From NCBI GenBank assembly GCA_958296125.1, contig OY282444.1, positions 558,001 through 622,000 on the forward strand: 64,000 nucleotides of DNA. The letters are read 5' to 3'. The first letter of the stretch is position 1; every line of letters starts with the position of its first letter. The notes beneath the pieces were generated by a model. The model saw only the letters and a list, made by a program, of their open reading frames with translations, was not told where the DNA came from and did not search any database. Below are positions 36,301-44,882 of the stretch, in pieces. A program made the position numbers and the translations under genes. The stretch comes from an uncultured Poribacteria bacterium. GTDB taxonomy: Bacteria; Poribacteria; WGA-4E; PCPOR2b.

Positions 36301-36889
36301 CCTTGGCAAGCTCAACCATCACAGGGTAGGCACGTGCTTCGTCAGGGATGCCGTGATTTTGAACTTCAACGTATAGGTTATCTTTGCCCATAATATCTTG
36401 GAGCAGCCGGAAATTTTTCACCGCCCCTTCGCGCTGATCGGAGGTAAGAAGCGCAGGAACGAAACCTTGAATGCACCCTGTCAAGGCAATAATTCCTTCA
36501 CGATGTTCGCGCAAAATTTCCATATCAATGCGGGGTCTTGAGTAGAAGCCTTCGAGATAGGCAATGGACCCGAGTTTCATGAGGTTCTTATACCCGGTCA
36601 CATTTTCAGCCAGCAGCGTCAGATGGTAAGGACTGCCTTGATTTTTGCCACGCTCATGGCGGCTGCCGGGGGCAATGTACGCCTCACAGCCGACAATTGG
36701 ATTGACACCTTTATCCTTTGCTTTCTTGTAAAACTCCCATGCGCCGAACATATTGCCGTGGTCTGTCAGCGCGACAGCGGGGGCACTATTTTTATACGCC
36801 CATTCAATCATGTCAGGGATTCGACAAGCACCATCCAGCAGACTATATTCGCTATGGTTGTGTAGATGAACGAATGCAGATTTTGCCAT
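33359..36889 (-). CDS. dnaE: DNA polymerase III alpha subunit
   Basis: ATG at 36889 (MAKSAFVHLHNHSEYSLLDG) chosen for AAGGATAC upstream. 1176 residues, typical for DnaE. The PHP domain starts with HLHNHSEYSLLDGACR, the catalytic aspartates are in PDIDIDFGDEH at about 395-405, and YNRSHTVAYA is present in the form FNRSHTVAYAILSYQ. The C-terminal OB fold and tau-binding region are at about 985-1170. Essential replicative polymerase. The N-terminal PHP histidine set looks intact, so it may keep a metal-dependent proofreading-type site. Confidence 0.97.
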   Translation of the reverse strand: MAKSAFVHLHNHSEYSLLDGACRIPDMIEWAYKNSAPAVALTDHGNMFGAWEFYKKAKDKGVNPIVGCEAYIAPGSRHERGKNQGSPYHLTLLAENVTGYKNLMKLGSIAYLEGFYSRPRIDMEILREHREGIIALTGCIQGFVPALLTSDQREGAVKNFRLLQDIMGKDNLYVEVQNHGIPDEARAYPVMVELAKEHNLPLVGTNDCHYLNSSDHTMHDVLLCIQMKKAVKEENRMKFLNQFYFKSIDEMHEALAEFPPEAITNTLEIANRCQLKLDYGEHIMPKYQVPAGYTADSYLSKLCYDALREKYGEISTEVKERLDYELDIIQKTGYAGYLLIVWDYVNFARERGFPLNARGSAGGSLALFALGVTTFEPMKYDCMFERFLNLDRISMPDIDIDFGDEHRKIVIDYLADKYGAECVGQVATFSTFGAKAAVADVGRALDVPMQDVRRVTQLVPTIPGVTLNESLEEVPQLREVAEAPENREMMGIAKSVEGMKRHVSIHACGVVLSNGPLTDYVPLFKDKHDRIATQFDLKMLEDVGMVKFDFLGLRTLSEVYDCLARIKENHGVELSLEEIPFDDDKTYGLISHGLVGGLFQLETSPGMRRVIMQIKPSNFEDFIPIPALYRPGPLDSGMMDSFIRRKLKIEKVNYLHPTLEDALKNTYGVCIYQEQVMQIARDMAKFTLGEADVLRDAMGKKKMDVLKMQREKFIEGAVSNNIKEEDAEKVFDYLEPFGRYAFNRSHTVAYAILSYQTAYLKTHYPREFMASMMTGESADSDKVTKYIAECSQLSEYLEMKIQVLPPDINSSSKDFTVVSDDIRFGLAAVKNVSQLALEAIVEAREQGGSFTSIQDFCERVDTKVVNKRAIESLIKAGVFDALDGHRAQQLASLEQTMKAAQSTQQDREKGQMDLFGAIEEMPMTQIELADAPEWSHADVLRNEKEQLGFYLSGHPLDQYEDIMKYYTTVTSQTLREHPNGTEVYAAGQLSSVRLTKTKKGDPMAILVVEDLEGTTDVVVFPEAYKDSRDTIEEDAVVWIRGNVSENRRGNSGNDDEIEEDTHQIQAAEILPIDAVVDRLTSAVEITISESDAANQEKLNALRSICLRGGGDRDLILRLLTPKYGEVIAQCGSRYNISYPSQTVSEIEGLFGSNSVKPSNRTTRVGEKSPGSVMSFV

Positions 36890-36998
36890 ATTATGTATCC
36901 TTCCAATAAGCAATCAAACAATGAGTTATGAAAAAAACAAGGTATCTGTCAATCTTTCTAGGGTATCTTCTACCAACAAACCTGCCCTACCAATTTTA

Positions 36999-37952
36999 CT
37001 AATGATCATCCTCACGGTGATGGCCATCGCGATGATGTAAGCTCTGGTGATCGTTGGTCACAGCATGGGTCAAGAGGAAAACAGTCAATAAACCAACCAT
37101 GAAAGCCATTGCCCCGATAACCTTCTGAGGAGAAAACAGTCTTTCTCTTAGCGAAAGGAGTTCGTGAGAATGCTCCTCCTCAGAATGTGCATCTTCAGAA
37201 TGCGGAGCGTGGGCGTGCGACGCATGACCGCCATGAAAGCTCTCGATTACCACATTCAGCAGCGTACCGGCAGCGAAGGCCGTCAGGTATTCGATAAATT
37301 CACCGACCCTCCCAGTCAAAATTCGTTCCCCGATAAATGCACCAATGACCGGCGCAATCGAGAGCGGAAGAAGCCGTCCGACGGTTGCCATAAATGCTAA
37401 TCGTACGCTGAACTGTAAACGAGATCCAAAAGGGAGACGACGCCCAATGACTGCGATGATTGAGTTATCGCTGAGAAACGCCAGCGTCAGCACAAAAGCA
37501 ATCGGCAAGTGGTGTATTAAAATCACAACAGCAAGCCCGGGCCCGAGCGTCTCGTGTTTGCTTGCGATAGCGAGGTTAAATCCATCGGTCAACGCGTGGA
37601 TTGATAGCCCAACCACTGTCAAATCTGCGACCCATCGTTGATTCTGTAGTGGGAATCGTGGATTGTGATGGCTAATCCGACTGACCAGAAAGATTGGCAG
37701 AAAACCGGCTCCCATGACAAGGAGGCTTACCCATCCGAGATCCGCATAAAGGTGGGGGATAAGGAAAAAACCAATAAACCCCACAACAGTACTGGCTGTG
37801 AACCCCGTGAATATTGCGAAAATGATCGGATCTGAACGTAGCGTATAGAAGGCGATGACGGCACCGATAAAGACCGAGAGTACTGCTATTGTGAGATAGA
37901 TGATAAGCATCGAATCTTGGGGCCCACTCCTTAATCGGGAAAGAAATTCCAC
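36999..37952 (-). CDS. ZIP-family-like metal transporter
   Basis: 317 residues with about eight membrane helices. Helix 4 carries HALTDGFNLA, the ZIP metal-binding motif. Helix 5 has IHHLPIAFVL where ZIPs usually have HE-X-P, so one ligand is changed (His for Glu). A histidine-rich loop (HGGHASHAHAPH, then EDAHSEEEHSHE) separates helices near residues 244-268, and the C-terminus is also histidine-rich (HHRDGHHREDDH). Such loops bind or sense zinc. Uptake or release of zinc, iron or manganese is likely. Confidence 0.85.
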   Translation of the reverse strand: MEFLSRLRSGPQDSMLIIYLTIAVLSVFIGAVIAFYTLRSDPIIFAIFTGFTASTVVGFIGFFLIPHLYADLGWVSLLVMGAGFLPIFLVSRISHHNPRFPLQNQRWVADLTVVGLSIHALTDGFNLAIASKHETLGPGLAVVILIHHLPIAFVLTLAFLSDNSIIAVIGRRLPFGSRLQFSVRLAFMATVGRLLPLSIAPVIGAFIGERILTGRVGEFIEYLTAFAAGTLLNVVIESFHGGHASHAHAPHSEDAHSEEEHSHELLSLRERLFSPQKVIGAMAFMVGLLTVFLLTHAVTNDHQSLHHRDGHHREDDH

Positions 37953-38261
37953 CCCTTTGTATGTAGAGGTAATCTACTTTATTGTAACTCAACTACTATG
38001 TTTTTGTCACTGAAAATCCCAATATAATGAGTGCAGCAAACCATTATCGGAACGAAAAGTTTAGGGGGTAAGGGTTGCACGTTACACTTCCGCTTTCGTT
38101 GTCTGCGCTGAGAGCCCCCTTTTCGAGTGTATCCTTAGTTATCACTTCGGACAAAATCGCATATTTCTCCTTCACGTTTACGGAGAATGCGACTTCCGAA
38201 TTCGCCTGTGAACCCCGGTATCTCCAGATGCAGGCACCGAAGTTAACAGCGATAATCGGCA

Positions 38262-38690
38262 TCATGCATCGGGGTTCGCGCCTTGTGTTTCACTAAAGAC
38301 CTCCATCCCAGCAGATCCATCGGCAACTTTCCGAATTTGCGTCTCGAAGCCGGGGGGCGAAAGTGCCCATGTAATCCAGAGCGGCGTATCACTTGTGTTG
38401 ACAAAACGGTGTTCAACCTTCGGCGGCAGGTAAATCACCGTTCCCGGTTTCAGATCTGCCACTTCGTCAGCGACATATCCTACGCCTTGCCCGCCAAATA
38501 CAAAGATAATCTCCTCTGCGTCGGCGTGGGAATGCCACGGAATTTCGCTGTGGGGATCAATCTCCTCCAGCCCCATTGAAAAATGCTTGGTGTCCGTTGT
38601 TTTGGGTTCAATGCAGGTATACAATGTGCGCGGGGCTTCCCCTTCAATCCGAACCCCCTCCGCATCTTCTTTGTGGAAAAAGTATCCCAT
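38262..38690 (-). CDS. cupin-domain protein (142 aa)
   Basis: Cupin motif 1 PWHSHADAEEIIFVFGGQG and motif 2 PPKVEHRFVNTSDTPL are clear. Metal ligands are probably the two histidines of HSH, a nearby glutamate, and H92. Related in plan to the cupin at 424-840. Ends EVFSETQGANPDA. Substrate not known. Confidence 0.85.
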   Translation of the reverse strand: MGYFFHKEDAEGVRIEGEAPRTLYTCIEPKTTDTKHFSMGLEEIDPHSEIPWHSHADAEEIIFVFGGQGVGYVADEVADLKPGTVIYLPPKVEHRFVNTSDTPLWITWALSPPGFETQIRKVADGSAGMEVFSETQGANPDA

Positions 38691-38747
38691 CGTATCTTCC
38701 TTTCTATAGTGTACAAGGTTGATGTGTCACGTTTTACGTTTCACACA

Positions 38748-40052
38748 TCAAGTCTTCTGCGGTTTCTTCTTCGCAGCGGGAAACAAGATGTTATTTAGGA
38801 TAAGCCGATAACCCGGCGAATGTTTATGGAGGTCTAGGTTGGTCGGGACCCTTCCCTCTCCGACAAGGTGGCGATAGTCCTCCGGATCATGTCCGCCGAG
38901 AAACGTAAACGTTCCCTTCCCCAATTTGCCGTGAATGTACTTGGCGTAGCGGCTTCCCTCAATGTCACCCATGATTGTGATAGTTTCACGAATGGTGTTT
39001 TTGTTGAACGATGTGGTTTGTCCTAAGAACCCACGCACCCGATTCACATGATTTTGGGTGAGCATGGTGGGGATAGGATCGTGTTTTGCGGCAAACTCAA
39101 ACAGGATGAAATCCTCCAGACCTGAGAGCGGGTTGAGCTCTGGGCGCGGGTTATCGATATTTGAAAATTCGTACCGATTCGGGTTGGGGTAGAGGACAAA
39201 TTTCTCAAAAGCAAAGGTTTTATCGAAATCGAGTTTGGACTGATAGCCTGGATCCAGTGGGGTTCCGTCGAGCTCCGGGGTTACGATATCCACACTTCCC
39301 CCGTTTGTTGAAAGTGCAATATCCAACGTTTCTGGCGCGGAACACATAGCGAAAAGAAATCCACCTTTGACGATGTAATCTTGGATTAACTGGGTAATGT
39401 ATGACTTGTGCTTCGGCACACCCTCAAATCCTGCCGCCGCCGCGGCCTGCTCAAATAGATGCTTGCGCTGTTGATACCAGACATGTCCCTTATACGCGCT
39501 GTGGAATTTCCCGTGCTGCCCTGTAAAATCTTCATGATGCAGATGCAGCCAATCGTACTGATCCGTAAACAGCACACCAGCTTCGACCTCCTTATCCCAG
39601 ATTGTAACGTAAGGGATCTCCGCATATTTAAGGGCGATCTTCACGGCATCATCCCACGGGTCTCGGTAGGGTGAATCCTCCGATGGAGCGTATACGGCAA
39701 TCTTGGGTGCTTTTTCCAGCAAGATTTCATCCATATTGTTGTTATCCATCTCGGCTTGAATTGCACCGTACTCGGCGGTCGAGATTGGCTGAAAACTGAC
39801 TCCCATCGTTCGCGCCTTAAGTTGTACATCCGGGGAATCGTTCAAAAGAAAGGACCCCCCGCGATAGTTTAACAACCACTTTGCGTCATATTCACGGGGA
39901 ACCTCCAGCGTCCAGTAGGTCAATCCGTAAGCCTTCAGATGGTTAATCTGTGTATTATCCATCGGTACAAGCAACCACTGTGCATAGACACCGCTGGCTG
40001 CCATCAAAAAAAGAAGCAAGGACAGTAAGGGTAGTTTTTTTGTTGAGTTCAC
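38748..40052 (-). CDS. exported protein of the 'asparagine synthetase B' annotation family (not a synthetase)
   Basis: Starting at the GTG at 40052 the protein has a signal peptide (MNSTKKLPLLSLLLFLMAAS, then GVYAQ). An upstream in-frame TTG would add 49 unlikely residues. 434 residues. Mature part has WLLVPMDNTQINHLKAYGLTYWTL, LLNYRGGSFLL, WLHLHHEDFTGQ and GGFLFAMCSAPETLDIAL; similar proteins in Bacteroidetes-type genomes carry the misleading name asparagine synthetase B, but no amidotransferase or ATP motif is seen. GGFLFAMCSAPETLD suggests a glutamine-amidotransferase-like fold. Role unknown; probably periplasmic. Confidence 0.7.
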   Translation of the reverse strand: MNSTKKLPLLSLLLFLMAASGVYAQWLLVPMDNTQINHLKAYGLTYWTLEVPREYDAKWLLNYRGGSFLLNDSPDVQLKARTMGVSFQPISTAEYGAIQAEMDNNNMDEILLEKAPKIAVYAPSEDSPYRDPWDDAVKIALKYAEIPYVTIWDKEVEAGVLFTDQYDWLHLHHEDFTGQHGKFHSAYKGHVWYQQRKHLFEQAAAAAGFEGVPKHKSYITQLIQDYIVKGGFLFAMCSAPETLDIALSTNGGSVDIVTPELDGTPLDPGYQSKLDFDKTFAFEKFVLYPNPNRYEFSNIDNPRPELNPLSGLEDFILFEFAAKHDPIPTMLTQNHVNRVRGFLGQTTSFNKNTIRETITIMGDIEGSRYAKYIHGKLGKGTFTFLGGHDPEDYRHLVGEGRVPTNLDLHKHSPGYRLILNNILFPAAKKKPQKT

Positions 40053-40720
40053 CGATTTTCGTCTTATTCGAGAGGGCTGCGTGTGGCACCAAATTCGGGA
40101 GAGTTCGGCTACGGATAGACTTCCTGAGACAGCTCTTACAATTTGGTGATGTTCTACGAACCGAAGGTCTTGCCATTTGCTCGAAGTAATGGTTGACAAA
40201 CTGGGTCAGGTCGTCAATACGTTTGTTTACTTGCTCAAACCGTTAATTGGATAACCTGAATGTAAAGTGTAACTTAATTGCAGCCTGCCGCACCATTTCT
40301 TCACTCAATTGCTCAGAGAATGTGAGAGTGTAGCATAGGTTGCTTGGAATCTCAAGGAAAATTTGTTAGTTGCATAGATTCACTGATTTTGCTAGACAGG
40401 CTCCGCTTTAGACTCAAAACCATAGGGAATCTTACTATGACCTAATGTAAGTTGCTAGTAGATTTTCCCCGTTTGCAGCCCCCTCAATCCCCCCGCAAGT
40501 GCTTGCATCCCGATCCATAAACTCCTTGTGAGCACAAAAAAAGCGGTATTATACCCATAAAAGGGCGTGATACCGCTGGTTGCATTGATTTAAGACTTGT
40601 CCCCTACCGCGTAGAGGCCGCCGATCTGGTTCGGTACGCGCAGGAGGCTCGCCTCGCTCCCGATCAAATTGCGCCACGGCATTGGGGCCCGTTTCTCACA
40701 GATGGTGGAGGCCTTACCCT
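40053..40720. other. 670-bp stretch without a certain gene, holding a terminator
   Basis: No supported complete gene. There is an AT-rich stretch to 40535 and a strong hairpin terminator at 40536-40577. A short, codon-like minus-strand frame at about 40600-40720 (MPWRNLIGSEASLLRVPNQI, then GGLYAVGDKS) may belong to the decayed gene above it. Confidence 0.45.
40536..40577 (-). terminator. rho-independent terminator
   Basis: On the minus strand AGCGGTAT ... ATACCGCT (8-bp stem) is followed by TTTTTTT. It would end transcripts from the small gene at 40721-40935. Confidence 0.75.
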
Positions 40721-40935
40721 TTAAGGGGCTTCCCACCTGATGACACTCACTTTATTGTGGACGGTGACACGGTTAGCGACTTCATCGACATATAACTGCA
40801 CCACATTTGCCGCCGCTTTATTGTAGACCGTGATAGGACCGCAGGCTCTCCTGACTTAACCGATACACAAACGGCTATCCCTACGAGCATCACGCTAGTC
40901 ACAAGTATCACTTTTCTGATCGATTCATTTTTCAT
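40721..40935 (-). pseudogene. small exported protein gene, probably frameshifted
   Basis: AGGAG ten bases before ATG at 40935 begins MKNESIRKVILVTSVMLVGI, a signal peptide. The first frame turns into low-sense sequence after about residue 31. The adjacent frame continues as CGPITVYNKAAANVVQLYVD, then EVANRVTVHNKVSVIRWEAP and a stop at 40721, with two related V-T/Y-x-N-K repeats. A frameshift near 40855 would join them, and the third frame reads on to about 40600. No family is recognised. Confidence 0.5.
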
Positions 40936-41007
40936 CGGCTTGAATCTCCTAAAGCACGATGATGATAGCTATACTCGACATGATTTTGACAATTCACACC
41001 GAGCATC

Positions 41008-41029
41008 GGGCTAAAGCCCCTATCTGTAA
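41008..41029 (-). repeat. 22-bp repeat, reverse complement of 16646-16667
   Basis: GGGCTAAAGCCCCTATCTGT plus AA, matching in full. It lies in the gap between two exported-protein genes. Confidence 0.75.
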
Positions 41030-41049
41030 ACTTTCTGAGAGGATCCGCG

Positions 41050-42231
41050 CTATCGAATTTGGTTGGCGGCGTGGTGGAGGATATTCTCGATCAATTTCTT
41101 GTTTTTTCCAACAGTGTACCGATTATCGTTTCGCAGGCTTGTGATGATGTACAGACCTTTGCCGTGCTTTCGCACACCAACAACTAGGTCCTTTCCGTCA
41201 TTAGAAGTCGCTAACACTTGAAAGTCGCCATCCCAATCTGTCCAAGTATCATCAATATATAGTTGCCCAGATTGTATCTCATTTGGTTCGGCAAACAGTT
41301 TCTGACCTTGCTCCGTGACAGCAAAATCCTGAGTCGGTCTTCGTTCAACACCTTTCAAACTTCCCGCCAGCCAACCGATTTCAAACGGCTTTTCCCGGTC
41401 TACGTCCTGTCCGCTCACAATGACAATCCCACCATTTTCGACAAAGGCTTTGATTTTCTGCTCGGTTGCTTTGTTGAGCAGGTAGCCGCTATAAGCAATC
41501 TCCCTATGTCCGAACCACAAGATATTCACTTGGTCTAAGTCAGGCAGCGAACGGTCTGGGGTCGCCTCATAAGCCATCGTTTGGTTCCCAACTCTGTGGA
41601 TGGCTCGGATGGCGTTGTATTCATAGCTGACGGTGTTGGTCGGCACAGGAATGGGCCCATCAGATGGCATGGCTTTAGTATTCCCCGTCAAAGTTAAGAC
41701 TTTCAAGGCATCTTCCGGGGCACCTACCCACCTCTCACCTGCGAGAATTGATCGGATAACCTCTCGAAATTCCATAGTCGTCCCATTGAATGTCCGCTCC
41801 ATATAGGGGCACAAATGGGTGAATATCCACCAACCTTCAGGGTTTCCTGTGCGGTTTCTATACCACGTTCCATCAAAATATCCAAGCCCTTCAACGGTAT
41901 GCGTCTGTTGGTAAAAAACAATGAGAGGCATGCCGACCTTGAGGAGTTTGATCATCTTCTGTGGGGAGCTCCCCCGGACATACCACCCGGTGGCAATGTT
42001 GAGTTTAATCTGGTCAAGTTTCTCTCCCTTGAGGTCCTCTTCGACTTCAATAATGGCATTTAGTCTCTTCGTATCGACGCTTTTAATTTTCCCGAACACG
42101 ATGTTTGTGCTCCCATCAATAATCTCATGGATGGTAAACTCCCGATAAATGAATGCTTGAGCATCTGAGAAAAACAGCAAGCCAATGAAAAACACACTTA
42201 AAATGAGTAAGAACCAACGTTTGGGACACAT
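41050..42231 (-). CDS. exported protein with a ThuA/GATase-like C-terminal domain
   Basis: ATG at 42231 (MCPKRWFLLILSVFFIGLLF) chosen because of AAAGGAG upstream; it has a signal peptide ending near AQA. 393 residues. A beta-rich N-terminal domain (STNIVFGKIKSVDTKRLNAIIEVEEDLKGE) is followed from about 230 by a domain with VNILWFGHREIAYSGYLLN, KIKAFVENGGIVIVSGQDVD and GKGLYIITSLRND. The latter pattern is like glutamine-amidotransferase-fold or ThuA-type domains without the catalytic cysteine. Function unknown. Confidence 0.7.
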   Translation of the reverse strand: MCPKRWFLLILSVFFIGLLFFSDAQAFIYREFTIHEIIDGSTNIVFGKIKSVDTKRLNAIIEVEEDLKGEKLDQIKLNIATGWYVRGSSPQKMIKLLKVGMPLIVFYQQTHTVEGLGYFDGTWYRNRTGNPEGWWIFTHLCPYMERTFNGTTMEFREVIRSILAGERWVGAPEDALKVLTLTGNTKAMPSDGPIPVPTNTVSYEYNAIRAIHRVGNQTMAYEATPDRSLPDLDQVNILWFGHREIAYSGYLLNKATEQKIKAFVENGGIVIVSGQDVDREKPFEIGWLAGSLKGVERRPTQDFAVTEQGQKLFAEPNEIQSGQLYIDDTWTDWDGDFQVLATSNDGKDLVVGVRKHGKGLYIITSLRNDNRYTVGKNKKLIENILHHAANQIR

Positions 42232-42445
42232 TTCATGAACTCCTTTCACCCATTGATTGTTTGTTATCGTTTCAATTTCCATTAAAACCGAAACGCTGCT
42301 GATAGACTAATTAACATCAGCTCGGCAGCTGGGCTAAGCGATTTTATTTTAAACTGTTAAAACCAATTTCTCCGATGTCCTTCAGAAAATCTGCGTCACT
42401 TGACAGCTACGCGTCGTGTCAAGTTTATTGCCATTGGTTCGCGTT

Positions 42446-43285
42446 TCACTGTTTTCCTTTCGGCGTTTTTGAAGGTGGGGGAAGCCTTTTTTTGATTTTG
42501 TGAAAACGCCGAGAATCCTTCTTCAGATTAGATTTTCGGGGCAGCTTAGCTATCTGCGAACGGACAGCGGCAATCCGTTCAGTTGTGGGAGGATGTGTTG
42601 AGAAAATCTGTTCGAGCTTTGACGGTTTCCCCTTCTGGAGCTTGAGAAGTTTTTCAAAAAATGTCGCCATACCTTCGGGGTCAATCCCAGCATCGTACAT
42701 CTCTTGGACAGCGTACCTATCTGCCTCTCTCTCCGCGTCACGGCCGTATTTCATAAGGACCCCATTCGCAGCCAAGCCAGCAACTATCTGTTTGAGTTCA
42801 CTTTGGTTCTCGCCCAAAGCTAACTGCGCCACAGCTGCAAGCCCAAGTTGTCGAGTCATCTGCTTCACGCCGTGTTTGCCGACCACATGTCCGATTTCAT
42901 GACCAATCACGCCTGCTAACTCGGATTCATTTTCTGCTGCACGGATTAGTCCAATATTCACATAGAGATACCCTCCCGGTATTGCGAAAGCATTGACCAC
43001 TTCGGTGTTGACAGTCTTAAAATGGTATGTGATGTTCTTTCGTTGGGAATGGTTTGCAAGGTGTCGCCCCAGTTGAGCGATGTACGCGGTCACAATCGGA
43101 TCCGAGTAAATCTTCACCTCTTGTTCGATCTGGCGGGAAAATTGTTTCCCAAGTTGGACTTCCTGTGCATCGGAGAAGATATTAATGTCACTAATCTTCC
43201 CGGCACAGCCAAAAAACCCGCTGCCGGTCATCAGAACAAGTGTGACCCATAAGGTCAGTCGCGTCGTTCGACAAACTTTTTGCAT
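42446..43285 (-). CDS. M48-family metalloprotease, lipoprotein
   Basis: 279 residues with signal peptide and lipobox-like GFFGC (C27). HEIGH zinc motif at H129-E130-X2-H133, third ligand in DAEREADRYAV (about 187). The NAFAIPGGYLYVNIGLI and GHEIGHVVGKHGVKQ features fit the BepA/LoiP-type periplasmic proteases that mature outer-membrane proteins. The C-terminus is basic. It is the last gene downstream of the Fe-S cluster but spaced by about 300 bp. Confidence 0.92.
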   Translation of the reverse strand: MQKVCRTTRLTLWVTLVLMTGSGFFGCAGKISDINIFSDAQEVQLGKQFSRQIEQEVKIYSDPIVTAYIAQLGRHLANHSQRKNITYHFKTVNTEVVNAFAIPGGYLYVNIGLIRAAENESELAGVIGHEIGHVVGKHGVKQMTRQLGLAAVAQLALGENQSELKQIVAGLAANGVLMKYGRDAEREADRYAVQEMYDAGIDPEGMATFFEKLLKLQKGKPSKLEQIFSTHPPTTERIAAVRSQIAKLPRKSNLKKDSRRFHKIKKRLPPPSKTPKGKQ

Positions 43286-43581
43286 GCTAATCCGCCTCCG
43301 TTCCGAAAGTTTTCAACTTTTTAAGAAATCGATCGATGGCTAACGGGTTGCACAGCCTCGCGGGTGTTGGGAATATGAGGCTGGAGCTGAAGGAGGACAG
43401 AGGACACTGAACTTTATGGAAGTGGATCTCAGTTGGGATGGCACGTCTGTGGTTTATAGTAACCCGGGAGGAATTGCAAATTTCGTCGGAAGGGGTAGAG
43501 CATTTGGTAACTGTTGGAATTAGGAGAGAAACGATGATGAACAGGTAATAGTAATAGAAATCAGTAATCCAACATTCCATC

Positions 43582-43761
43582 TTACAGGTCATCATCATCC
43601 ACAGGCTCAAACAGGACACTGCAACTACTGCAACGATACCCGCTTTCCGCGTTGGATTCGTCAATGAGAAATAGCATACCGCAACAGATGGGACACGGTT
43701 CCTCAATTGCCATTTCCACCCGCTCAAGGATTCCAGTTCTATCTTCAAACTCTACAAGCAT
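43582..43761 (-). CDS. small zinc-ribbon protein (59 aa)
   Basis: ATG at 43761 with AGAGAGGAA upstream. The product starts MLVEFEDRTGILERVEMAIE, contains CPICCGMLF and CSSCSVLFEPV, and ends DDDDL. Two CXXC pairs 20+ residues apart make a zinc ribbon. A longer open frame on the same strand (43287-43748) is out of phase with it and has a composition unlike protein. It follows the rhodanese gene by 19 bp and so extends the Fe-S operon. Function unknown. Confidence 0.75.
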   Translation of the reverse strand: MLVEFEDRTGILERVEMAIEEPCPICCGMLFLIDESNAESGYRCSSCSVLFEPVDDDDL

Positions 43762-43780
43762 TTTTATTCCTCTCTAAAAA

Positions 43781-44152
43781 TCAGTAGCGATTCAGTGTAG
43801 GGTCTATTTCCATTGCCCACTGATCGATTCCGCCGGCTAAACTTTTTACGTTTTGAAAACCATTCTGGTACAGGTAATAAGCAGCTTGCATACTCCGCAT
43901 CCCGTGATGACAATGGAGGATGATCTCACGACTCGGATCGAGTTGCTCAATATGTTGGGGGATGTTATTCATCGGGATGAGTTGGGCTCCCTCAAGACAA
44001 GCGATCTGATGTTCCATCGGTTCTCGAACATCAATGAGTTGGATGGGTTCGTCCTGATTAAGTTTTTGCTTGAGTTCGTGGACTGAAATTTCGTGTTTCT
44101 CCGGCTGAAAAGGTGGATGCACTTCGGAGGGAGAGGCGTTCGCTATTTTCAA
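43781..44152 (-). CDS. rhodanese-domain sulfurtransferase
   Basis: 123 residues with active-site loop C81-H-H-G-M-R-S, the classical six-residue rhodanese loop, and VREPMEHQIACLEGAQLIPM upstream. The C-terminal GGIDQWAMEIDPTLNRY matches MoeB-type rhodanese tails. Carries persulfide sulfur. Placed between DUF971 and the zinc-ribbon gene at the end of the Fe-S cluster, it may relay sulfur for SufS or MoaA-related chemistry. Confidence 0.93.
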   Translation of the reverse strand: MKIANASPSEVHPPFQPEKHEISVHELKQKLNQDEPIQLIDVREPMEHQIACLEGAQLIPMNNIPQHIEQLDPSREIILHCHHGMRSMQAAYYLYQNGFQNVKSLAGGIDQWAMEIDPTLNRY

Positions 44153-44172
44153 TTTTTATACCTCAGTTTCAA

Positions 44173-44526
44173 TTAAACACACTTCGGACAGGGACAGATG
44201 TCCCTGAGTGTTTCAAAAGAGTAGATGCCGGTCGAATGCCCATCGCTCCAAGTAAACTGGATGGCATAACGACCAACAAGCTCAAGGTTAACCGCTTGGG
44301 TATCCGTTGGAACTAAAATCTGGTCTGGATCGCCCAGGCCGTCTGGTCCAAATAGGGAGTGAACATCCTGCCCCCTGTGCCTTATCGTTGAACACTCCGC
44401 ACATGGACAGAGTCGCCTGAGGTATGGGTAGGTGTATTCACTTCCATGCCCATCTTTCCAGACGATTTGCAGACCATCATCGCCCAACCTTTTAATCGTT
44501 TTTGGTTGTTGCTGTCTCATAGACAA
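44173..44526 (-). CDS. DUF971-domain protein
   Basis: 117 residues. LCPCAECSTIRHRGQD and DICPCPKCV hold two C-X-C-X2-C-like cysteine groups of the gamma-butyrobetaine-hydroxylase N-terminal (DUF971) family. These domains are often beside suf and apbC/mrp genes and are thought to bind iron or Fe-S. It is separated by 2 bases from the MIP18 gene, so translationally coupled. Confidence 0.85.
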   Translation of the reverse strand: MSMRQQQPKTIKRLGDDGLQIVWKDGHGSEYTYPYLRRLCPCAECSTIRHRGQDVHSLFGPDGLGDPDQILVPTDTQAVNLELVGRYAIQFTWSDGHSTGIYSFETLRDICPCPKCV

Positions 44527-44528
44527 AA

Positions 44529-44828
44529 CTAAAAGATACCTAATTCGTCCTTAGCCTCTTCGGTCATCATTTCTGGTGTCCAACGCGGTGTCCAAACGAC
44601 ATTGATGTTCACCTCGTCAACGCCCTCAAGTTGTTGAGCAACATGCTGCGTTCCATTGATAAGTTGTCCACCCGCGGGGCAGCCCGGGCTGGTCAGGGTC
44701 ATTGTGATATTCACGGTATCGTTATCAATATCAACGCCATAAATCAGCCCCATATCAACAATGTTGATACCAACTTCCGGATCGATAATCTCTTTGACTG
44801 CCTCAAATACCGCTTCTTCTGTTGCCAT
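44529..44828 (-). CDS. sufT: MIP18/DUF59 iron-sulfur assembly protein (SufT-like)
   Basis: 99 residues. VKEIIDPEVGINIVDMGLIYGV and TLTSPGCPAGGQL carry the DUF59 family hallmarks (DPE, the conserved Cys). SufT-like proteins help maturation of Fe-S proteins. The divergent 215-bp gap upstream holds a copy of the 22-bp dispersed repeat. Confidence 0.9.
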   Translation of the reverse strand: MATEEAVFEAVKEIIDPEVGINIVDMGLIYGVDIDNDTVNITMTLTSPGCPAGGQLINGTQHVAQQLEGVDEVNINVVWTPRWTPEMMTEEAKDELGIF

Positions 44829-44860
44829 CAGAGCCCTCCTTTAATAACAAATACCTTTCG

Positions 44861-44882
44861 TTCATGTTAAGAAATCGTGCAA
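44861..44882 (-). repeat. 22-bp dispersed repeat, copy 2
   Basis: Reverse orientation, with TTCATG instead of CTCATG at the end. It is in the sufT 5' gap. Confidence 0.8.

Noticed and set aside
43287-43748. A 153-residue open frame overlapping the small zinc-ribbon gene
   Set aside because: Its composition (long Tyr/Ile/Met runs) is unlike protein, while the overlapping 59-residue frame has an RBS and two CXXC pairs.
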